Assembly (NCBI RefSeq): GCF_039540515.1
Contig: NZ_BAABFA010000010.1
Span: forward strand, 186,001-250,000
Direction of reading: 5' to 3'
DNA: 64,000 bases
Origin: Nemorincola caseinilytica
Lineage (GTDB): Bacteria; Bacteroidota; Bacteroidia; Chitinophagales; Chitinophagaceae
Part shown: positions 23,982-32,823 of the stretch, in pieces
How positions within the stretch are numbered: position 1 is the first letter of the stretch
Layout: each line of letters opens with the position of its first letter
Notes under the pieces: model-generated
The model's input: only the letters and a program-made list of their open reading frames with translations
What the model was told of the DNA's origin: nothing
Databases searched by the model: none
Program-made: the position numbers and the translations under genes

Positions 23982-24692
23982 CTACAGGCACCTTGCCGAC
24001 CTTTTCTTTTTACCTATAGCATTCTTACCCTCGGCCTTTTCTATATACTCCAGCGCTACGGGTATCTTGCAGGCGGTATCGCCCATATCGGCCTTTACCT
24101 TGCCTATCTCCCTGGCGGTCTGTTTTGCCAGCTCGTTCAGCTCCTTTACATGTATGCCTACGGCCATCACAAAGCCGTTCATGGCCAGCTTTTCGCGGTT
24201 GCCGCTGGCGTGTATGGTTGCGGCCACTTTCTTCAGCAGGTCTTTCAGCAATTGCATGTCCAGGTCCTTGTCTTGCGTAATGGTGACCACGCTGGACAGT
24301 GTGGCCCAGCCCGTGGTAGAGAGGTGCTCATTGCCCGATGCTATCCATTCCAGCGCCTTTTCCAGCCCATAAGGGCTTTCGGCGGCCACCCATGGCGCAG
24401 TATATTCGCGCAGTATGGGGGCATTGGCTTTCTGCGCCCACTTTTGCAGTTGTGGTCTGGTCATCTTCTGTGGTTCGGCCATCAGGCCCGCCAGGTACAT
24501 AGCATCGTATATGCCGGAATCATACAGCTTCAGCGCTATATCGTGGCCGTTCTTTACCTGCTTCGCTATCTTTTTCATCTCTTCTATCTTCACGCCATAG
24601 AAGGGTTCTTTCACGCCATGCTTCAGCATCACATTCTTATAAGATGCTTCGCCCATTGTACTTAGCTGTTCCAGTATGCTTTCTGCTGTCAT
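23982..24692 (-). CDS. DNA alkylation repair protein (AlkD-like)
   Basis: The 236-residue protein (ATG at 24692) matches the HEAT-repeat DNA alkylation repair family. It contains the pattern GVKEPFYGVKIEEMKKIAKQ, then YLAGLMAEPQKM and IASGNEHLSTTGWATLSSVV. AlkD enzymes remove alkylated purines; the catalytic Trp and Asp of AlkD cannot be assigned with confidence here. The C-terminus is basic (GKKKRSARCL). It faces dinB, giving a small repair pair, but they are convergent and not co-transcribed. Confidence 0.85.
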   Translation of the reverse strand: MTAESILEQLSTMGEASYKNVMLKHGVKEPFYGVKIEEMKKIAKQVKNGHDIALKLYDSGIYDAMYLAGLMAEPQKMTRPQLQKWAQKANAPILREYTAPWVAAESPYGLEKALEWIASGNEHLSTTGWATLSSVVTITQDKDLDMQLLKDLLKKVAATIHASGNREKLAMNGFVMAVGIHVKELNELAKQTAREIGKVKADMGDTACKIPVALEYIEKAEGKNAIGKKKRSARCL

Positions 24693-24774
24693 AGTACGGT
24701 GTGTTTTTTGTACATACAAAATTAATGAGATGGCATCACTAGTTACAAGGTACGCTTCTTTACGGCTATATGCC

Positions 24775-24782
24775 TACCTTTG
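24775..24782 (+). promoter_or_regulatory. TAnnTTTG promoter element before the ABC-F gene
   Basis: TACCTTTG at 24775-24782 matches the Bacteroidota -7 element. It lies 121 bases before the ABC-F ATG at 24904, so the transcript would have a long leader. Confidence 0.4.
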
Positions 24783-24903
24783 CAACGCAAGCAATATCAT
24801 ATCCTGATAAAAATGTAATAGCGATCTTTTTCACGGTACAGAGTAAACATGCTGGCGCTATGCAGCGCAGGCATCATTCCTTCCTACAGAAAAGAAAAAG
24901 ATC

Positions 24904-26492
24904 ATGCTTGTTCTACAGAACATCTCATATACACATGCCAATGGGGATACCCTGTTCGGCGATATAGACCTTTCACTGGCCATGGGCCAGAAGGTAGCGC
25001 TTACCGGTAATAATGGTACGGGGAATCGACCCTGCTGCAAATGATAGCGGGGCAACTACGCCCAGCAACAGGGCGGCTGGCCGTGCAGGCACAGCCATAC
25101 TATGTACCGCAGGTATCGGGCTCGTTCGATCATATGACGGTAGCACAGGCGCTGCATGTAGCCGACAAGCTACATGCGCTGCAAAAGATACTGGGCGGCG
25201 ATATGAACGATACCCACCTGGCGACGCTGAACGATGATTGGAACATAGAAGAAAGATGCCATGAAGCACTGGCACAGTGGCAACTGCACGATGTGGGCCC
25301 AGGCAGGAATATGGGCACACTAAGCGGGGGACAGAAGATGAAAGTACTGCTGGCAGGTATATACATACACCGGCCACGGCTGATACTGCTGGACGAGCCG
25401 AGCAACCATATGGACACCGGCAGCAGGCAGATACTGTATGCCATGGTGCGCGACCTGAACGCCACCATGATAGTAGTGAGCCACGACCGGCAACTGCTGG
25501 AACTGCTACCCACCATATGCGAACTGGGCAGGAACGGCATAACCACCTATGGCGGCGGATATGCCTTTTACCGCACGCAGAAAGAGATAGCCCTCTCCGC
25601 CCTGGGCGATGATATAAAGAGCAAAGAGAAAGAGCTGAGAAAGGCCCGCGAAAAGGAACGTGAGACCGCAGAAAGACAGCAGAAGCTGGATGCACGCGGC
25701 CGCAAGAAACAGGAAAAAGCAGGCACGCCTACAATAATGCTGAACACACTGAGGAACAACGCCGAAAAGAGCACATCGAAACTGCGGGATGTACATGCAG
25801 AAAAGATAGGAGGTATAGCCAATGACCTAAGACAGTTACGGGCAGCGTTGCCGGAGCTGGACAAGATGAAAATGGCCTTTGCGAACGCTGCACTGCACAA
25901 GGGTAAGGTGCTGTTCTCTGCGCAGGGCATGAACCATAGCTATACCGGCAAGCCGTTGTGGAAGAAGGACCTGGACATAGTAGTGACAAGCGGCGAACGG
26001 ATATCCCTAAAGGGTGATAATGGCACAGGAAAGACCAGCCTGATAAAAATGATGCTAGGCGAGCTGGCGCCAATGAAGGGGGCCGTGACACGGGCCGAAC
26101 ACACAACAGCATATATAGATCAGGACACATCGCTGCTGAATGATGGGCTGTCCGTTTTCGAGCAGGTGCGCACATACAACAGGATGGCGCTGCAAGAGCA
26201 CGAGATAGGTATATGGCTGGGCAGGTTCCTCTTTGGATATGATGAGTGGGGCAAACCATGTGCCGCCCTGAGCGGCGGTGAGCGCATGCGGCTGGTACTA
26301 TGCTGCCTGTCGGTAGCAGAGCAGGCGCCCGACATGATGATACTGGACGAACCTACCAACAACCTGGACATGCAGAACGTGGATATACTCACTGCGGCCA
26401 TAAGCGCCTACCGTGGCACGCTGATAGTGGTATCGCACGATGCGTGGTTCCTGCAGCAGCTAGGGGTGGAAAGAGAGATACTGCTGGAGTAG
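24904..26492 (+). pseudogene. ABC-F family ATPase with a frameshift in Walker A of the first ATPase domain
   Basis: The gene reads from an ATG at 24904 (MLVLQNISYTHANGDTLFGD) through TGNNGTG and then stops. Adding one A in the run GGGGAATCGACC at about 25020-25026 restores TGNNGTGKSTLLQMIAGQL and joins the 483-residue downstream frame. The downstream part has the first signature LSGGQKMKVLLAG with LILLDEPSNHMD. It also has a coiled linker rich in Lys and Glu, the second Walker A GDNGTGKTSL, LSGGERMRLVLC and MMILDEPTNNLD. ABC-F proteins protect or regulate ribosomes. The lesion deletes the catalytic Lys codon. It may be real decay or a homopolymer sequencing error. Confidence 0.88.
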
Positions 26493-26506
26493 AACCTACT
26501 GAAGCC

Positions 26507-27085
26507 CTACAGTATATAGGCCTGCCCATGACCCGGGTATACTGTGTTCGCGCCCATTTCTTTCAGCATATGCCATGTCGCTTCGGCAGCGGTACCGTAA
26601 GCAGTGGCAAGGGCAGGCGCAGGCAGGTCTCCCGTGAACACTGCCCCCATGTCCAGCAGCATGCATACGCTGTCTTCGGAATGTACGCTTACAGGTATGA
26701 TGTTTCCCATTATACCGATACCTGCAAGAAAGTTGCGGGCATCGGTGGCAGATATCAGCATGTTGTCATCGCACCGCAGTGGCCTGTAGGGCCATTTGCC
26801 TGCGGCCATATGCTCCATAGGCGCTATGAATGGCTGTTGCACATCTACCACCATAGCGCGTACGCCCTCGTCTTTCAGTTCCTGTAACGAGCCCGCATGA
26901 TCTATATGAAAATGAGTGACCATAACGTAGTCGATATTGCGCACTTTCAGGCCATACTGTCTCAGCGCCCTTCCCAGTGCAGGCATAGAGCCGGGAAAAC
27001 CGGTATCTATAAGAAAACGGCATGCCCCGGTATCCAGCAGATACAGGTTCACAGCATTTATCGTTATTGATATCACCTGTATCAT
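26507..27085 (-). CDS. MBL-fold metallo-hydrolase
   Basis: The 192-residue protein has the metallo-beta-lactamase fold with the zinc motif THFHIDHAG, plus later metal ligands in FTGDLPAP (Asp) and YPGHG (His). The order matches the family (glyoxalase II/RNase Z-like hydrolases). Substrate unknown. It is five bases from the rhodanese gene, in the same direction, with the rhodanese gene first. That pairing recalls persulfide dioxygenase systems, but the protein is short and lacks the hallmark C-terminal extension, so this is only a guess. Confidence 0.88.
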   Translation of the reverse strand: MIQVISITINAVNLYLLDTGACRFLIDTGFPGSMPALGRALRQYGLKVRNIDYVMVTHFHIDHAGSLQELKDEGVRAMVVDVQQPFIAPMEHMAAGKWPYRPLRCDDNMLISATDARNFLAGIGIMGNIIPVSVHSEDSVCMLLDMGAVFTGDLPAPALATAYGTAAEATWHMLKEMGANTVYPGHGQAYIL

Positions 27086-27089
27086 GGGC

Positions 27090-27512
27090 TTATTCTACAG
27101 GCTTGCCGGCGCTTTGCCATTGCTGTATACCGCCCTTCATGTTGTATACCTCTTTGAAGCCCTGCTGCTGCAGGTATGTGGCGGCAGCGGCGCTACGCTT
27201 GCCACTGCGGCAGTATACCAGCACAGGGCGGTTCTTGTCCAGCGTATGGGCGTTCTGTTCCAGCACACCACCTGTGTGGTCCAGGTTGCGCGAGTTCACA
27301 AGATGGCCTTCGGCATATTCTTCGGGCGTTCGTACATCCAGCAGTTGCACCCCGGGCGTTGCCAGTTTCTTCTCGAATTCGTCGGGCGATACATTGTGTA
27401 CCATACACTTCACGCCGTTCACGATGCGCTCATTATTGCCACCTATGCCCTGGCAAGATGCGGTAAAGAAGAATGTAACAGGCAGCAGCAGCGCCAGTAT
27501 AAGATGTTTCAT
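27090..27512 (-). CDS. Rhodanese-like domain lipoprotein
   Basis: The 140-residue protein begins with a signal peptide and lipobox ending TASC (Cys20), so it is predicted to be anchored in the envelope. The rhodanese domain has DVRTPEEYAEGHLVNSRNLDH and the active-site loop CRSGKRS, with the catalytic Cys in VLVYCRSGKRSAAA, then YNMKGGIQQW. Rhodaneses transfer sulfur from thiosulfate or persulfides. It lies just upstream of the metallo-hydrolase, probably in one transcript. Confidence 0.9.
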   Translation of the reverse strand: MKHLILALLLPVTFFFTASCQGIGGNNERIVNGVKCMVHNVSPDEFEKKLATPGVQLLDVRTPEEYAEGHLVNSRNLDHTGGVLEQNAHTLDKNRPVLVYCRSGKRSAAAATYLQQQGFKEVYNMKGGIQQWQSAGKPVE

Positions 27513-27569
27513 GAACGTACATTTACAGCCATTGCAAGATCATGCATAAGACCACCTAAAGGTACGATG

Positions 27570-28244
27570 CTACATGAAGATGTACTGATACCTGATACCG
27601 AGCGTGTAGTAGTGCAGAGATGCATCGTTCTTCATTACATTCATTACCCCATAAGAGAAAGAGAGGCCCACCTGTACCCTGCCACTACCTACCTCGGGCC
27701 CACCGCGACCCGCTACCAGGCGGAAGGGGGCATTGAGCCCTATGCCTACACAGGGATCTACAAGCACACGATTGTAGGCGGCATCGAGTGCTTTTTTCTT
27801 GGCGCCATCTACGCTGGTAAGGTAGTTGACATTGACACCTGCCTGCCAGTAAAAACCCCGGCTCTGGCCATCGGGGCCCATACCCAGGCTGGTGTAGGAA
27901 AGCGGTACAGAAGCAAAACCCATCTGGCGCTTGGCCATTTTAGCGCCAAAGCCGCCTACTGATATGGACAGCAGGCCGATCCTGGTATCGTACTTTGCGG
28001 GCAGTTCTATTTTGGTGCCTATCTCGGCCCTGAACATGAAGCCGCCGCCCTTTACTATAGAATCTTTGATGTTGGAATGGCCCCTGCCCATACCGAACTC
28101 CATGCCCCAGAAGAAATGTACGCGACTACCGCCGCCACCATTATAGTAGGGCGTCAACGACCGCCGCAGGCCGGGTGCATCGTCTTTGGCATGGCAATAG
28201 AAAGTAGTGGCCATAAACAGGCCAAGAGTGAGTATATTTTTCAT
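27570..28244 (-). CDS. Exported protein, probable outer-membrane beta-barrel
   Basis: A 224-residue protein with a signal peptide (MKNILTLGLFMATTFYCHA). The mature sequence is made of alternating strands rich in Gly and aromatic residues (FFWGMEFGMGRGH, FMFRAEIGTKIELP, LLSISVGGFGAKM, GRVQVGLSFSYGVMNVM) and ends with the aromatic TLGIRYQYIFM. This is the usual outline of a small outer-membrane barrel. Family unknown. It precedes the metallo-hydrolase/rhodanese pair in the same direction and likely has its own promoter in the 325-base gap upstream. Confidence 0.65.
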   Translation of the reverse strand: MKNILTLGLFMATTFYCHAKDDAPGLRRSLTPYYNGGGGSRVHFFWGMEFGMGRGHSNIKDSIVKGGGFMFRAEIGTKIELPAKYDTRIGLLSISVGGFGAKMAKRQMGFASVPLSYTSLGMGPDGQSRGFYWQAGVNVNYLTSVDGAKKKALDAAYNRVLVDPCVGIGLNAPFRLVAGRGGPEVGSGRVQVGLSFSYGVMNVMKNDASLHYYTLGIRYQYIFM

Positions 28245-28569
28245 ATCATTGGTGGTATATAGGTATAAATGTACTTGTTGCTGTTGTATATCGCAACAGT
28301 TACTGTGAATGCAGCATAGTGATGCATCATACCTAGGTCCGGCGGTTGCTGTTCGTTATGCACCGACCCCTTCTATACATTTTGTGCGCGAGGCGGCGGG
28401 TCCCTGCTAGCGCACAAGCTTAGGTAAGGAGACCCGCCTGAAACTTTGAACCTACGCCAAACGGGATATGATGTGCGTTGCAAACGCACTGCCGTGGCAT
28501 TCTCGTCACAGACGAGGACGAGTGATGTTACATTCAGCGCGGAATGGATGGCAGTGGTGCTATGTCTGC
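28245..28569. repeat. Palindrome-rich intergenic region (REP-like)
   Basis: The 325-base gap has no convincing gene. It holds at least four inverted repeats: TTGTGCGC at 28382-28389 with GCGCACAA at 28410-28417; GGCGGGTC at 28395-28402 with GACCCGCC at 28431-28438; GTGCGTT at 28473-28479 with AACGCAC at 28483-28489; and CTCGTC at 28502-28507 with GACGAG at 28511-28516. The first two interleave, as in a pseudoknot. The third and fourth look like REP-type elements of Bacteroidota. No RAYT transposase was seen in the window. Confidence 0.65.
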
Positions 28570-30507
28570 TTAGGGATGGTAGTTCCTGTTCACTACATTA
28601 TCGTACCAGCGGCCTAGGACAAGTATGCGCCATATGGTGAAATCGAACGGGCGCCGGCCGGTGAGCACATCATCGAAGAGTTGCAGGGTCTTCTGCCTGT
28701 CGAAGAGCGCAGGGAAGAGATCGAGTGTGGCATGTATGCCATTGCGGAACCACTCTTTGCCTTCTTCCTTCAGCCATATCTCTTCGGGGGTTACGAAGCC
28801 CATCTTGTCTTTGCGCTGCTCTATGGCCTGTGGCAGTATGCCGCGCATGGCCCGGCGCAGTATGGTCTTTCTTTCGCCCTGGCGGTACACATACTCTTCG
28901 GGCAGGCCCAGGGTGAACTCGAGCAGGCGATAGTCCATAAAAGGCGTGCGCGACTCTACGCTCCATGCCATAGAGTTGCGGTCTTCGTAGCGCAGCAGTG
29001 CCGGCAGCGGCTCGCCATATACCTGTCGCAGCAGGTTGTCCTGCAGGCTGTGTGCAGGCTGTGCATGTATGCTGGCCGGCTCGGATCCATTGAGCCAATT
29101 GACGGTAGGCATGGCCACAGACCGACCCATTACCAGCCTGGCAGCACCCATAAGGAAGCCTACAGGCCAGGCGCCTTTTTCTTTTTTGTAGGCACGGGCC
29201 TCGTCCATCAGTGCCAGCAGGCGCAGCTTGCGCAACAGGCCGGTGTAGAGGGCTATATCATTGCCCCCATAGCCGGCCAGTTGCTCGTCGGCACCCTGTC
29301 CGTCTATCATCACCTTCAGCCCTGCCTCATGACTGGTGCGGAACACCGACCACTGGCTGTATATGGATGTGCTGCCTACGGGCTCGTCCTGGTGCCAGAG
29401 GAAGCGGTCCATATCCCTTTGCAGGTCTGCAAAGGAGGGGAACACACGGTGCGGGCGGGCATTGGTCTGTTTGATGACCTCTTGTGCGAACTTCCATTCA
29501 TCGAAGCGGGCATTCTCGAAACAGGCAGTTACGGTCTCCTGCCCCGAGTGGTCGCCACCGGCCTCCAGCAGTTGCGCCATGATGCAGACGATGCTGGAAG
29601 AGTCGAGGCCGCCGGAGAGGGCAGAGCCCACCTTTACATCGGAGCGCAGGCGCAGGCGCACAGCATCGGTAAGCAGCGCTTTCAAGTGCTCTGCGGCATC
29701 GTCATAGCTGCCTTGCCATTTCTTTGGCTGCAGGGTGTACCAGCGCACTATCTCAAAAGCATTGCCGGAGGCATTGAGATCCATGCGCAGGTAGTGGCCA
29801 CCCGGCAGGTGCATGATGCCATTGTGCATGGTAGCCGTAGTATGCTCTGCAGCACCCGTGGCCAGGAACTGGCGCACGAGGCCTTCGTTGAGGCTAAAAC
29901 TATGATCGGGCGAGGTGCGTATCTGCTTTATCTCTGAGGCGAGATAGAGGGCATTGGCACCCTTGTAGTAGAACAACGGCTTTACCCCGAAACGGTCGCG
30001 TACAGCATATAACTCGTTCCTGCGGTAGTCGAGCAGCACAAAGGCGAACATGCCGTTGAACTCGTTTATACATTTGGGGCCCCACTCCTGCCAGGCATGC
30101 AGTATCACCTCGGTGTCCGATGTGCTGCGGAAGGTATGTCCCAGGCCTTCCAGTTGTGCCTTTATCTCCAGGTAGTTGTATATCTCGCCATTGAAGGAGA
30201 GCGCCAGGCCGCCAGGCCGGTGCAGCATGGGCTGGTGCCCTGCGGGCGAAAGATCGAGTATGGACAGGCGGCGGTGCCCCATACCCACCCTGAAGGGCTG
30301 TGAGGGTGACAGGTCGCTGTACTTTAAATGAGCGCGGGTAGAAGGTGCGGTATCATCGCCGGCCCAAACGGAGGGCTCCTCGCTGGGAGACCATGTGAGG
30401 TAGCCCTCATCATCGGGGCCGCGGTGACGAATGATATGGGCGGCTTTGATAAGGTCTGAACCAACGGCCTTGTTGTGTAGACCTACTATGGATAAAATGC
30501 CGCACAT
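28570..30507 (-). CDS. asnB: Asparagine synthase (glutamine-hydrolysing) family protein
   Basis: The 645-residue protein starts MCGILSIVG, giving the required N-terminal nucleophile Cys2 of the glutaminase domain; the frame is open further upstream but that start would mask the Cys. The GATase part holds HRGPDDEG and MGHRRLSILDLSPAGHQP. The synthetase part has the PPi-loop SGGLDSSS and EDRNSMAWSVESRTPFMD. Stand-alone AsnB makes asparagine, but relatives in glycan loci act as amidotransferases on sugars. Here it sits opposite a formyltransferase and glycosyltransferases, so either job is possible. Confidence 0.93.
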   Translation of the reverse strand: MCGILSIVGLHNKAVGSDLIKAAHIIRHRGPDDEGYLTWSPSEEPSVWAGDDTAPSTRAHLKYSDLSPSQPFRVGMGHRRLSILDLSPAGHQPMLHRPGGLALSFNGEIYNYLEIKAQLEGLGHTFRSTSDTEVILHAWQEWGPKCINEFNGMFAFVLLDYRRNELYAVRDRFGVKPLFYYKGANALYLASEIKQIRTSPDHSFSLNEGLVRQFLATGAAEHTTATMHNGIMHLPGGHYLRMDLNASGNAFEIVRWYTLQPKKWQGSYDDAAEHLKALLTDAVRLRLRSDVKVGSALSGGLDSSSIVCIMAQLLEAGGDHSGQETVTACFENARFDEWKFAQEVIKQTNARPHRVFPSFADLQRDMDRFLWHQDEPVGSTSIYSQWSVFRTSHEAGLKVMIDGQGADEQLAGYGGNDIALYTGLLRKLRLLALMDEARAYKKEKGAWPVGFLMGAARLVMGRSVAMPTVNWLNGSEPASIHAQPAHSLQDNLLRQVYGEPLPALLRYEDRNSMAWSVESRTPFMDYRLLEFTLGLPEEYVYRQGERKTILRRAMRGILPQAIEQRKDKMGFVTPEEIWLKEEGKEWFRNGIHATLDLFPALFDRQKTLQLFDDVLTGRRPFDFTIWRILVLGRWYDNVVNRNYHP

Positions 30508-30679
30508 ATATGATAAAAATGGTCGCAAAGATACTACAAAGGCCCGAGGGAATGAATGTGAGAATGTGAAAAATGCGATAATGCCATGAGGGAGCGGAAG
30601 AGTTACACCCCTATACACTTGCCATCATTTTTCTTACCTTGGCGGTCAGACAGAAACACTTGATAAATACACTGCATTT

Positions 30680-31363
30680 ATGAACACTATAGGTATAGTA
30701 ACCTACCACTACCCCCACCTGAAAACGGAACAAGTGATGCTGAACCTGCTATCGCGCTACGATGCGTCGCGGTTCAGGATGTATGCGCTGCCATTCACCT
30801 CCCGCAAGGAAAGGATCATACAGATAAACCACCGGCCCGACCAGACCAAAAGCGTACTGCCCGAGCTGCTGGCCAAGGCCCATGGCATACCCTATACCGC
30901 AGTAGCCAGCGATGCCGAGATACCCAACGGGCTGGACCAATACCTGATATTGGGCGCAGGCATACTGTCGGAAGCATTTGTGCGGGGGAAGAAGACCATA
31001 AACTGCCACCCGGGTGTGATACCCGCGGTGCGCGGGCTGGATGCCTTCAAATGGTCGATATACGAAATGAAGCCCCTGGGCGTGACCCTGCACTACATAG
31101 ACGAGGAAGTAGATGCAGGCGAGGTGATATCGATAGTGCCTACCGATGTATACAAGACCGACACCTTTGAAACGCTGTGCCGCAGGCACTACGAGACAGA
31201 GATAGACCTGATATGCGACTTTGAGCGGTACCAGCAAAGCCCCGTGAACCCCTTTGCCGGCATAGCCACAGGCGAGCCCCACCGCAGGATGGGCCAGGAG
31301 ACCGAAGCAGAGATGATACGAAGGTTCGACGAGTATAAGGAGCGCTTCGGTATAGGGCATTGA
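30680..31363 (+). CDS. Formyltransferase family protein
   Basis: This 227-residue protein has the formyltransferase-type core: the catalytic NxHPG motif as NCHPGVIPAVRGLDAFKW, then GVTLHYIDEEVDAGEVI with the key Asp. These match N10-formyltetrahydrofolate-dependent transferases such as PurN, Fmt or ArnA-like sugar N-formyltransferases. The early Gly-rich part (MNTIGIVTYHYPHLKTEQV) is atypical of PurN. Next to a sugar dehydrogenase and glycosyltransferases, an amino-sugar N-formyltransferase is plausible (inference). Confidence 0.82.
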   Translation: MNTIGIVTYHYPHLKTEQVMLNLLSRYDASRFRMYALPFTSRKERIIQINHRPDQTKSVLPELLAKAHGIPYTAVASDAEIPNGLDQYLILGAGILSEAFVRGKKTINCHPGVIPAVRGLDAFKWSIYEMKPLGVTLHYIDEEVDAGEVISIVPTDVYKTDTFETLCRRHYETEIDLICDFERYQQSPVNPFAGIATGEPHRRMGQETEAEMIRRFDEYKERFGIGH

Positions 31364-31384
31364 TACCACCCGCCCGAAAAAAGT

Positions 31385-31392
31385 TATTTTTG
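31385..31392 (+). promoter_or_regulatory. TAnnTTTG promoter element before the glycosyltransferase
   Basis: TATTTTTG at 31385-31392 lies 53 bases before the glycosyltransferase ATG and suggests an internal start in the cluster. Confidence 0.4.
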
Positions 31393-31444
31393 CGGCCTGC
31401 AATAACAGGCGCATTCATCATACCGCCCCTTGCTGTACAATTCT

Positions 31445-32752
31445 ATGAAGATACTTGCGCTCACTCATGCCCACCTGAACTCCGAAGGCCTGTCGCCGGT
31501 ATCGTGCGAGCGTGCCGACTCTGTGACGGGCACCTGGGCCGACCGCCTGGGCTGGAAGGTAGATGTGGTGCATACCGCAGGCACCAAGTGGCGCGGTATA
31601 TGGCCCGGCGGAAAGGGCATGAAAGTGAACATCATTGAAGAAGCCCCGCCTACGGGCCTGATGATGGAGGCACAGGAACTCTTTGCTACCGCGCTAAAGG
31701 AATCACTGAAAAAAGGTAGACCGATAAAAGCTGCATCGCTGATAGTACAGCGGCTGAGGAAACGTACCCGCGCGCGGCTGGCCGCAAAAGGCATGGCCGA
31801 CCCGCAAGAGCTAGTAGTGGCCATGAAGTGGGGTAAGTACCTGGCCGCATCGGCACAGATACAAAGAGAGCGGTATGATGCCGTATTTGCCTGCGTGGGC
31901 TATGGCGATGAATACCTGCTGCAAACGGCCTATACACTGTCGGAAAGGCTGGGCCTGCCGATGGTGGTAGACTTCCGCGACCTGTGGAGCGGCCACCATG
32001 AGGCACACCGGTTCACGGCGGCGCAGCGCGCACTGATAAACAAGTACGAACGCCGCCTGCTGGCGCGCACCGTACTTATAAGCGTACCGCAAACACATAT
32101 GGTGCATCTGCTGGAAAAATGGGTACAATGCCCCGTATACCACCTGATGCACAGCGCCTATGTGGACAAGCGCTGGGAAGATGGAGCTGTGATAAGCAAC
32201 GAATTCACCATGCTGTATGCGGGCAAACTGTACCCACTGGGCCCGGGTATACGCATGCTGCTGGAAATGGTGCAACTGATGGCGCAGGCGGGTATGACGA
32301 GGCCCTTCAAATGCATACTGCATGTGGATGACCCTGTGGCGCTGACGAGGATGGCCGAAGAATATGGCGTAACGGAACATATAGAGGCCAATGGGTGGAT
32401 ATCTCCGGCAGAGCTGTGGCAAAAGATACGCAGCGCACACCTGTTGCTGATACCAGACTCCGGCGTGGCAGAGGACCACCCGGTGGTGCCTACCAAGACC
32501 TTCCAGTATGCCTATGCAGGCAGGCAGATATTGTGCCTCTTCCGCTATATGAACGACGAGATGCGCGACTTTCTGCAAGAACACCATGCGGGTGCGGTAT
32601 GTACCGATGCCTCAGCGGCCGCAAAATGGGCCGTGGACCTGGCGGCCGATGCTGGCCTGTACCGCGAGCTGCCCCCGCTGCGCAATGTGCCCATGCGCGA
32701 GGATGTAGCTGCTGCCTATGGCAAAGCAGTGGCCAAAGCGCTGGGCAAATGA
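31445..32752 (+). CDS. Glycosyltransferase (GT-B, group 1-like)
   Basis: The 435-residue protein (ATG at 31445) has two Rossmann-like halves of a GT-B enzyme: an N-terminal start MKILALTHAHLNSEG, a middle with LPMVVDFRDLWSG, and a C-terminal donor domain with NEFTMLYAGKLYPLGPG and TEHIEANGWISPAELWQKI. A later stretch (LIPDSGVAEDHPVVPTKTFQYAYAGRQIL) has the glutamate-type donor motif. Sugar and acceptor are unknown. Together with the neighbouring sugar dehydrogenase it suggests surface polysaccharide synthesis. Confidence 0.82.
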   Translation: MKILALTHAHLNSEGLSPVSCERADSVTGTWADRLGWKVDVVHTAGTKWRGIWPGGKGMKVNIIEEAPPTGLMMEAQELFATALKESLKKGRPIKAASLIVQRLRKRTRARLAAKGMADPQELVVAMKWGKYLAASAQIQRERYDAVFACVGYGDEYLLQTAYTLSERLGLPMVVDFRDLWSGHHEAHRFTAAQRALINKYERRLLARTVLISVPQTHMVHLLEKWVQCPVYHLMHSAYVDKRWEDGAVISNEFTMLYAGKLYPLGPGIRMLLEMVQLMAQAGMTRPFKCILHVDDPVALTRMAEEYGVTEHIEANGWISPAELWQKIRSAHLLLIPDSGVAEDHPVVPTKTFQYAYAGRQILCLFRYMNDEMRDFLQEHHAGAVCTDASAAAKWAVDLAADAGLYRELPPLRNVPMREDVAAAYGKAVAKALGK

Positions 32753-32823
32753 GCCGTTCTACCGCAACCACATGAAAAATAATGGGTAAGAGCGGCCCAA
32801 TTTTTTAAATTGCATCGTTATTT

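Noticed and set aside
24904..26492. Two separate genes for the ABC-F protein
   Set aside because: The N-terminal piece and the downstream frame join perfectly after a one-base correction inside Walker A, so one damaged gene is the simpler reading.
26507..27512. Persulfide dioxygenase-rhodanese operon
   Set aside because: The metallo-hydrolase is short and the specific dioxygenase residues could not be placed, so only the general families are reported.
28446..28640. 64-codon plus-strand frame in the palindrome-rich gap
   Set aside because: It spans REP-like hairpins and the asnB 3' end, and has no homology or ribosome site.
28681..29937. 418-codon plus-strand frame opposite asnB
   Set aside because: The asnB reading has full motifs; the opposite frame has none.
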